Positions 1 to 7,300 of a DNA stretch of 8,159 nucleotides are shown here, in pieces. Below the pieces are notes generated by a model, which saw nothing but the letters and a program-made list of their open reading frames with translations, made no database searches and was not told the DNA's origin. The stretch comes from Oscillospiraceae bacterium (GTDB lineage Bacteria > Bacillota > Clostridia > Oscillospirales > Acutalibacteraceae): positions 1 to 8,159 of the forward strand of contig CACXFE010000214.1 of the NCBI GenBank assembly GCA_902766855.1, in the 5' to 3' direction. Numbering within the stretch: the first letter of the stretch is position 1; each line of letters begins with the position of its first letter. The translations under genes and the position numbers were made by a program.

Positions 1-2277
1 GAATATCTGGTCAGCGATGAGGCAAATGTCCGCAATCTGTTGATCGGGTTGGAACTCTGCCGCCGAAACGGAATGACCGCCACCAAAATCGGGTATCTGC
101 CGGATAGTTTCGGCAATATCGCACAGATGCCGCAGATCCTTAAAAAATGCGGCATAGACACGGTGGTCTTCGGCAGGGGCGTGAGCAACATGGCGGAGGT
201 TATCTGGCAATCGGAGGACGGCAGCCGTGTGGTAGGGGCGCATTTCACCCCGTGGTATAACAACGCCGCCGAACTGCCCACCGAAAAAGAAGCCGCCGCC
301 GCACGGGCGGATAAAATGCTGAGCGCCTTCCGCGGCGCGTCGGCAATCAAGCATTATCTCGGGATGAACGGCAGCGATCACCAACCGATGCAGGAAAATC
401 TGGGCGAGGCGCTCCGGGTGATGAACGAGAACGCCCCCGCGGGCGTGACCTTCCGCCACAGCAACCTGCCGGACTATATGGAAAAGGTGAAGGAAAACAC
501 CGCGGCATACCCGGTCATCGCCAACGAAATGGCCGGGCAGGACACGGCGGGCATCAACTTGCTGATCTCCACGGCGAGTTCCCGCGTTTATTTGAAGCAG
601 GAAAACCGCAAAGCGCAGAACATGATCGAGCGCGCGGCGGAGCCGATCAGCACCATGGCGTATATGGCGGGAGCGCCTTACCCAGAAGAGTTTCTTTTCT
701 TCGCATGGAAAAATCTGCTGCAAAACCATCCGCATGATTCGATCTGCGGGTGCAGCGTGGATGAAGTGCACGCCGAAATGATGACGCGCTATCACAAAAC
801 CGAGCAAATCGCCTCTTCCATCACCAAAGACGCGATCCGGCAGATGGCGGGCGCCCTTTCGCTCCCCGCTTCCAAAGGCGCGCCGGCGGCGGTTTTCAAC
901 ACCTCGGCATTTCCGTCTTCGGGGTTTGTCAGCGTAACGGTGGATTTGCCGGACAACGCCGACACCGAGTCCCTTTGCTTAAAAGACGCGAGCGGCCGCG
1001 TGGTGGCGCAAAACCCCGAGGTGTTTCCGCACACCTTCCGGTATGACCTGCCGGAAGACGCGTTCCGGCGCGTCAGCACGGTCACCCGGTGCCGCTTCCG
1101 CTTCTTTGCGCAAGAAGTGCCGGCAATGGGTTGGCGGGCATACTTCGCCGAAAAAGGGGAAAAACTGCCCGATATGCCTCATTCCGGGCGATCGGCTGAA
1201 AACGAGTTTGTTCGGTTGGAGATCGAACGGGACGGCAGCCTCACCGTGACAGACCGGGCAACCGGCGAAACATTCACGGGGTTGAATATTTACGAAGATT
1301 GCACCGATACCGGGAACGAATACATCTTTGTAGGGGAAGGCACCCCGATCACGACCGAAGGGGGCGAGGCGGAGATTTCGCTTCGGGAAGTTTCCCCCGA
1401 TCATGTCACCTTCACCGTGCGGCAAAGCCTTACGCTGCCGGAGAATTTTGACCGGGCAACCGGCGCGGTCACCCCGGAAACGGTTCCTTTCCGCATCAAA
1501 ACCGAGGTCACGCTGGCGGCGGCAAGCCGCGGGATCTTCATCAAAACCGAAATGGAGAACCGCTCCGGCTGTCACCGCTTGCGGGCGCTCTTCCGCAATC
1601 GGATCGTGACCGACCGCGTGTATGCCAACGGGCCGTTTGATGTGCTGGCAAGAAAAATCGAAACCGGGCCGAACTGGAAATGGCCCACGAACGAGCAACG
1701 CCTGCAATCGTTTGTCACCTTGCGGGATGACACCCGGATGATGACGGTTGCCACGCGCGGCTTGCATGAATACGAAGTTTTGCGGGACGGCAGCCGCACC
1801 CTCTGCCTTAACCTGTTGCGCGCGGTAGACCAGTTGGGCGATTGGGGCGTGTTTCCCACTCCCGACGCGCAGTGTATCGGGCGGAACACGGCGGAATATC
1901 AACTGTTTGTAGGCGGCGCCGCCGCGGCGGCGGAGGCGGAGAAAGAGGCCTTCGCTTTCTCGGCGGATGAAATGGTAACGGCTGAGATCCCCGCAACGGG
2001 CACCAAGCCGGTTTTCGAAAACAGTCTGTTGGAGGTAGAAGGCGACCGGCTGTGGAGTACCGCTTTTAAAAAGCAGACAAACGGCAAAGGCTGTGTTTTG
2101 CGGATCTATAACACTTCGGAAGGAGAAAACGAAGCCACGCTTCGGCTGAACGGGCGCTTCTGCTCGGTCAGAGAGGCGGATCTGGCGGAAAATCCCCTTT
2201 CGGAAAACCTCTTTACCGAGGGCGGCACCAAACTCACCTTCCGCCCGAAAGAAATCAAAACCCTGTTGTTGGATTAA
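1..2277 (+). CDS. GH38 alpha-mannosidase, 5'-truncated by the window edge
   Basis: This is a retaining, divalent-metal-dependent exo-alpha-mannosidase of glycoside hydrolase family 38. The frame is open from base 1, so the true start lies upstream and the TTG at base 40 is not a start; 758 residues are visible. Counting from base 1, the barrel contains GYLPDSFG, whose Asp35 matches the family's nucleophile and metal ligand. NGSDHQP (Asp126) is the probable acid/base. NHPHDSICGC (His245-Asp246) supplies the last metal-binding His. The first metal motif (HxD) should lie upstream of the window. A helical middle domain spans about residues 190-275. The C-terminal beta-sandwiches run from about 296 to 758 and include the family-typical NRSGCHRLR and GLHEYEV stretches. 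Bacterial homologues are usually about 850-1050 residues, so roughly 100-250 are missing. It probably acts in the cytosol on imported mannosides, but linkage specificity cannot be read from the sequence. It is the first visible gene of a tightly packed operon. Confidence 0.96.
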   Translation, partial: EYLVSDEANVRNLLIGLELCRRNGMTATKIGYLPDSFGNIAQMPQILKKCGIDTVVFGRGVSNMAEVIWQSEDGSRVVGAHFTPWYNNAAELPTEKEAAAARADKMLSAFRGASAIKHYLGMNGSDHQPMQENLGEALRVMNENAPAGVTFRHSNLPDYMEKVKENTAAYPVIANEMAGQDTAGINLLISTASSRVYLKQENRKAQNMIERAAEPISTMAYMAGAPYPEEFLFFAWKNLLQNHPHDSICGCSVDEVHAEMMTRYHKTEQIASSITKDAIRQMAGALSLPASKGAPAAVFNTSAFPSSGFVSVTVDLPDNADTESLCLKDASGRVVAQNPEVFPHTFRYDLPEDAFRRVSTVTRCRFRFFAQEVPAMGWRAYFAEKGEKLPDMPHSGRSAENEFVRLEIERDGSLTVTDRATGETFTGLNIYEDCTDTGNEYIFVGEGTPITTEGGEAEISLREVSPDHVTFTVRQSLTLPENFDRATGAVTPETVPFRIKTEVTLAAASRGIFIKTEMENRSGCHRLRALFRNRIVTDRVYANGPFDVLARKIETGPNWKWPTNEQRLQSFVTLRDDTRMMTVATRGLHEYEVLRDGSRTLCLNLLRAVDQLGDWGVFPTPDAQCIGRNTAEYQLFVGGAAAAAEAEKEAFAFSADEMVTAEIPATGTKPVFENSLLEVEGDRLWSTAFKKQTNGKGCVLRIYNTSEGENEATLRLNGRFCSVREADLAENPLSENLFTEGGTKLTFRPKEIKTLLLD

Positions 2278-2283
2278 GGGGGG
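2276..2283 (+). promoter_or_regulatory. Ribosome binding site of the GH42-like gene
   Basis: AAGGGGGG begins inside the TAA stop codon of the GH38 gene and ends 7 bases before the ATG at 2291. The site is G-rich and pairs with the anti-Shine-Dalgarno partly through G-U. Its overlap with the upstream stop fits translational coupling and fixes the start of the next gene. Confidence 0.75.
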
Positions 2284-2290
2284 CGACCGA

Positions 2291-4357
2291 ATGCTATACA
2301 GCAAAGAAGAATGCACCAAGGGCAAAAAACGCCCGCACTTTTCTCTCTGGTTCGGCAACTTTTTCGAGCCGTACTATTCTGATCGTGCGCTGGTAGACGC
2401 CGGAATGCGGGAAATCGCGGAAATGGGGTTCAATTCCATTATTCTGGATTCCAAACTGTGGGAGGATTTCACCGCCTTTTTTACAACCGGCGAGGAATCC
2501 GATTATGTGGCGATGCAGCGGTACATGGTGGAAAAATGCGCGGAAAACGGCATGGGGATCAACTTTCTGACCCTGTTTTATAACGGCGACAACCTCTATC
2601 CCCATATTCGGGACAGCAAGCCCGACCTCCTGCACCCGGTAACCGGGCGGGACGGCAAGCCGATGCGCGGGTATCGCCATTGGGACAGGGAGCAAACCGC
2701 CGCCATGATCGAACACACCGTAAATTTGTATGAAAAACTGGCGAAATCGGCGGCGGCCAAGGCGGAAAACGAGCAAGGCGAGCCGAAAATCCCCTGTTAT
2801 TTTTATCACAGCCCGGTACTGATGCCCTCTTTCGATGAAGACGGAAAGCGGCGGTATCTTGCCTGGTTAAAAAAGAAATACGCGGATGTTACCGCCCTGA
2901 ACGCGGAGTACGAAAGCGCATATCCCTCCTTTGAAAGCGCCGATCTGCGGGAACTCTGGCCGGAGATGACCGCCGGGGATTACGCGGCGGGCAACACCGC
3001 CCGGATGCGGATGCACCGGGACAATATGCTTTTCCGGCAGGACGAACTGGATCGGTTTTACGCGGAACTTACCGCCGGTGTGCGGGAGCGGATCCCGAAT
3101 ATCTTTTTGTATGATTGCCTGTCCCAATGGAAACTGTTTTTGACCGACTGGGTGGAAATCAGCGAGCGCGGGCTTGATTTGTGGCGCTTGGCAAAGCATT
3201 TGGATTCCCCTTCCTATTACACGCTTCCCGCCGATTCATACGGCGAGCCGAACGCCTACGCGGTTTCGTTTGAAAACGCGATCCTGCGCAGTGCCGCCGG
3301 TGAAAAAGACCCGGTGGCGGGGCTGTTCCTCGGGCGGTATCTGTATAACGATCTTTATGCGTTTGTCACCCCGGGCGAAGCGATCGCCTCCTGCTTCGGC
3401 GCCGGTGCGACCGACCTGTTCTTTTACGGGTACAGCGGGCTGGATGACGGCGGCAATTTCGGCAAGTGGGAGAAAAACCGCAAGCAATCGGTTCGCAAAG
3501 CACTGGATTGGTTTGCCGAAGTGCGGGAGATCGCGGGCAAGCGCCTGCGGGAAAACAAGGCCGCGATCCTTTTCCCCTATGCTTCGTTTACTTTGGAAAA
3601 CCGCCGCCTTCATGACGCGGCGTTCCGCATGGGGCGCAACGATCTGCTCGGGTATTATCAGCAATTAGCGGATCTCGGGATCAATGCCGATGTGCTGGAT
3701 CGCTCGCAAATCACGGCGGAAACCCTTGCGGCGTATCGCCTGATCGTGCTTCCGGCGGACGACTGGTACGACCTGCTGCCCGATCCGGCCATGGAAAAAG
3801 CCCTCGTGCAGTATGCGGAACACGGCGGATTGGTGTTGTGCGCGGGTGCTTCCGGGCTTTCGAAAGCCTTCGGCGTAACTGCGGCGGCGCACCCGGCGGA
3901 TTCGTTTTGTTTTGAAGAAGAAATGACCGAGTTTTCCCCCGCCTTTTATGCGTTTGACGGGGTGGAACCTCTCGGGCGATATTTGGGGGACGGCAAGGCG
4001 ATCCTCGGCAGCAAGCAGGTGGGGAGCGGCAAGGTGTATTTCACCGGCTTCCATATGGGCACCTGCTATTGCGAGCGGGCGCAAAAACCGGTGCCCGTGG
4101 CGTACGGCAGGGCGGCGCAGTACCCCTTGACCGTGACCGCGCGCACGCCGCTTGAAGCCTGGTTAAAAGAAGAAGGGCTTGCGGGCGAGCCATGCCGCGG
4201 GATCGAACGGGTGCCGTTCGAGAACGGGGTGCTGCTGATCAATCATACCGCGTATGAGATCGAAGTGACCGAGCCGTTTGAAACGGCGGTTGCCGCCGGC
4301 GGCTTTTATGACGGGATGCTGATGGGGCATCATTATGTATTTTTAAAAACAAGATGA
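2291..4357 (+). CDS. GH42-like TIM-barrel glycosidase homologue with atypical active site
   Basis: A 688-residue protein with no signal peptide, so probably cytosolic. Its plan matches GH42 beta-galactosidases. Residues about 14-420 form a TIM barrel, including HPVTGRDGKP (115-124) and YLAWLKKKYADVTALNAEY (189-207), close to the GH42 stretch that follows the acid/base. Residues about 423-600 form a glutaminase-like (trimerisation) domain with LIVLPADD (484-491) and GGLVLCAGA (512-520). Residues about 605-688 form a small beta domain with GVLLINHTAYEIEV. Where GH42 has the acid/base Asn-Glu, this protein reads FYHSPVL (171-177). Where the nucleophile Glu is expected, it reads GLFLGRYLYND (344-354). 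Both glutamates therefore seem absent, by eye alignment. The protein may be a divergent glycosidase using other residues, a GH42-related family, or a non-catalytic homologue. Length is normal and nothing suggests a frameshift. It lies 13 bases after the GH38 gene and probably shares its transcript. The substrate is unknown; a galactoside would be only a guess. Confidence 0.82.
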   Translation: MLYSKEECTKGKKRPHFSLWFGNFFEPYYSDRALVDAGMREIAEMGFNSIILDSKLWEDFTAFFTTGEESDYVAMQRYMVEKCAENGMGINFLTLFYNGDNLYPHIRDSKPDLLHPVTGRDGKPMRGYRHWDREQTAAMIEHTVNLYEKLAKSAAAKAENEQGEPKIPCYFYHSPVLMPSFDEDGKRRYLAWLKKKYADVTALNAEYESAYPSFESADLRELWPEMTAGDYAAGNTARMRMHRDNMLFRQDELDRFYAELTAGVRERIPNIFLYDCLSQWKLFLTDWVEISERGLDLWRLAKHLDSPSYYTLPADSYGEPNAYAVSFENAILRSAAGEKDPVAGLFLGRYLYNDLYAFVTPGEAIASCFGAGATDLFFYGYSGLDDGGNFGKWEKNRKQSVRKALDWFAEVREIAGKRLRENKAAILFPYASFTLENRRLHDAAFRMGRNDLLGYYQQLADLGINADVLDRSQITAETLAAYRLIVLPADDWYDLLPDPAMEKALVQYAEHGGLVLCAGASGLSKAFGVTAAAHPADSFCFEEEMTEFSPAFYAFDGVEPLGRYLGDGKAILGSKQVGSGKVYFTGFHMGTCYCERAQKPVPVAYGRAAQYPLTVTARTPLEAWLKEEGLAGEPCRGIERVPFENGVLLINHTAYEIEVTEPFETAVAAGGFYDGMLMGHHYVFLKTR

Positions 4358-4358
4358 A

Positions 4359-4365
4359 ACGGAGA
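4359..4365 (+). promoter_or_regulatory. Ribosome binding site of the double beta-helix gene
   Basis: ACGGAGA lies in the 13-base gap after the GH42-like gene, with its GGAG core at 4361-4364, 6 bases before the ATG at 4371. It supports that ATG as the start, because a signal peptide follows directly. Confidence 0.7.
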
Positions 4366-4370
4366 AAAAG

Positions 4371-7300
4371 ATGAGCGAAAAAAGGCACCAAAAACCGCTT
4401 GCGTGGATGTTAGCGGTCGTGTTGCTGTTATGTGCGATCCCGCCGCCGCGCTTGTCCGCGGCGGAAGAAAGCCTCCTTTTATCTGACGGTACGGCAGGCT
4501 GGCAATATGCCGGCAACAGTGTGATCGATTATACCGCCGCGGGCACCGTGGGAACGGGGTTTTCGGTGGAAGGCGGATACGGCGCGCTGCGAAAACTTTC
4601 CTTCTCTATGCCGGAAACCGATCTTTCGGGATATGATACGGTGGAATGGGACATCAAGGCCGGCAACAGCCGCGAAAATCTGTTTGAAAAGATTTGTTCC
4701 GCTTATGGCGATTCCCTGTATTTTCGCCTGACCGATGCGTCCGGCGCGGCGTGTTCTTTCGGGAAAAGGGAGATCCGCTTTGTTTATACGGAAAACGGGT
4801 GGCTGCACGCGCAGGTTTCCCTGCACGGCATCGGGATCGATGTCACCCGGATCACCGGTCTTGCTTTGGCAACGCTTGAAAGCAACGCGTTTTGCACCGA
4901 TCTGCCGGCGGCCACCTATGTGCTGGATACCTTCCGGGCGGTGAAACGGCCGATGGGCGAGCCGGTGATCGAGGGGGCGCAGGCGAACAAGCAGGGCGAG
5001 ATTCGCTTTTTAGCGTCGGTCGATCGGGCCGAGGCAGAGCGGCTGAAAATCTCTGCCGGACGGGTGTTTTACGGGTTTTTAGTCGGCAATGCGGCGGATT
5101 TTTCCGAAACGGCGCTGTGGTTCGGGGCGGAAGCCCCCGCGAAAAAGTACGCCTGCCCGCAACTCTTGACCGGGGAAAACGCCGACCGCCTGTATTTCAC
5201 GGTTACCCTTCCAAAACAGGACATCGCGGAAACCGCGATCATCCGTGCGTATGTGGGGTATTCCGATCAGGGCGGCATGACCGTCCGATACTCGCAGGAC
5301 GGGTTTCACGGCGGCTATGAGGTTTCGGCGGATCAGATCCTGACCGAAGCCGAAAGCAGGGAGGTTTTGAAAGAGATGACAGCGCCTGTTATTGCACAGG
5401 AACAAGGCGGCTCCCCCTTGCCCGCGGTGCGGCAAACCGAGGCGGTGGCAGGCAAACCGTTTGCCGTGCCCCTGCGGTACAACCCGGAAAACGAGGTTTG
5501 CGTTGCGATTTATGACGCGGTACGGGATTTTGCCGCCCCGGTCAATGATTTGACCAAAGATTCTTCCGCGGCGATCCAGCAGGCGCTGAACGCCGCCAAA
5601 GCCAAAGGCGGCGGCGTGGTGTATCTGCCGGAAGGAAAGTACCGCTGTAACACCGCACTGGCGATCCCAAGCGGCGTAACATTGCGGGGCGAGTGGCTCC
5701 CCCCGGGGGAAACCACCGCGCAAACCCCGGGCACGGTACTGATGGTTTATACCGGCGGGATCACCGTCAGCCAGGCGCCGTTTATCAGCCTGAAAACAGG
5801 CGGCGGGCTACGGAATCTGACCGTTTTTTACCCGGGGATCGCAAACGGGAATATCCGGGAATACAGCCCCACGATCGCGGAAACGCCTTCGGGCGGGAGT
5901 GACAGTTACACCGTGATGAATGTTACGGTACTCGGCGGGACGGTCGGGTTTGACGCCGCCACCGCGTGGAGCGAATTGCATATGCTGCAAAACCTGTATT
6001 TCTCTTGCTTGTCACAGGGTGTACGGGTGAACGATGTGACCGACATCGGGCGGATCGAGCGGATGTATATCAGCCCGCGGTATTTATTGGAAAATACCAT
6101 TCAGCCCCTTTCCGCCGAAGTGAAAGAAACCCTGACGGCATATTTTGCCGACCATGCCGACGGATTGGTGATACAGCGGTCGGATTGGCAGTATGTTTAC
6201 GGGCTTTTCGCGGAAGGGCTGCACCGGGGCGTGGTGTTCCTGCCGTATTACGACGCCTCGGATAACGACCGCAAGCGCGGCAGTAACGGGCAGATGTTCA
6301 AGGTGGAGATCGCCGACTGCGGCACCGCGTTTGATGTGACTTATACCAATGCGATCGGCTATGCGATGACGAATGTGACCGTGCGGGACTGCGGCACCGG
6401 CTTCCGTTTTTCGGAAGAATACCTTTCGTCTTTTGAAATCGCGGGGCTTACCTTCTCCGGCAAGGTGGAGGTTCCGCTGGTGACCGACGGATTGCCCTCC
6501 GGCAAGATCACGGTGACCAACGCCGCGTTTCATTCCACCGGGCAAACCGGCTATGCGGTCACGGTGAACGGCGGCGGCGTGAGTTTGCAGCAGTGTGATT
6601 TTTCGGGTGCAAACCGCCATGTTTTGCTGACCGGCGATACCGCGGCGCTTTCGGTGCTTGGCTGTACCTTCCCGGGGCTTTCGGACATCAGCCGCCCCGC
6701 GGGGGCGCAAGCCCGCGTGAAGGTGGATCACACCCCGCTTGCCCTCCCGGTCTTTTCGGGGGAGCATGTGTTCAAGGAAACCCTGCCCGCCCCGGCAACG
6801 GCGGATGTTTACGATGTCACCGATTTCGGCGCGGTTTCCGGGCAGGATAGCACCGCCGCTTTTCAGGCGGCACTGGCGGCGGCGGGGCAAACCGGCGGCG
6901 TGGTGTATGTGCCGCAGGGCGAATATTTCATCGGGCAGGCGCTTTCGGTGCCTTCGGGGGTGGAACTGCGCGGCATTTATGATGTGCCTACCCACCCGAT
7001 CACCAAAGGCTCGGTGTTATGCACCGATTACGGCAAAAACAACGAAGACGCACCGGCTTTCCTTTCATTAGAGGCGGGCGCGGGCATCAGCGGGCTGGCG
7101 TTTTATACCGTCGGTCAGCAGTATACCGATTTCATCCCCTATGCCTGGACGGTGCGCAGCCTCGGGGAAAACTGTTGGGCTAAAAACTGCGTGTTCCTCA
7201 ATTCGTATAACGCGCTGGATTTCGGCACCAACCCTTCGGCGGGGCATTATATCCGCTATATCGGCGGCAGCCCCTTGCGGCGGGGCGTGTTCGTGGGAAA

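Noticed and set aside
40..42. TTG as a possible start of the GH38 gene
   Set aside because: The frame is open back to base 1, and its first residues (EYLVSDEANVRNL) match the conserved GH38 barrel, so the gene begins upstream.
1917..1932. Perfect 16-base GC palindrome cgccgccgcggcggcg
   Set aside because: It lies within the GH38 coding sequence in an alanine run, has no U-tract and no loop. It is most simply a by-product of GCC/GCG alanine codons.
979..2358. Long open frame on the minus strand (459 codons) opposite the GH38 gene
   Set aside because: It lies wholly opposite conserved GH38 sequence, has no recognisable domain and reads as low-complexity Arg/Gly/Ala-rich sequence. In GC-rich genes such frames arise from codon bias.
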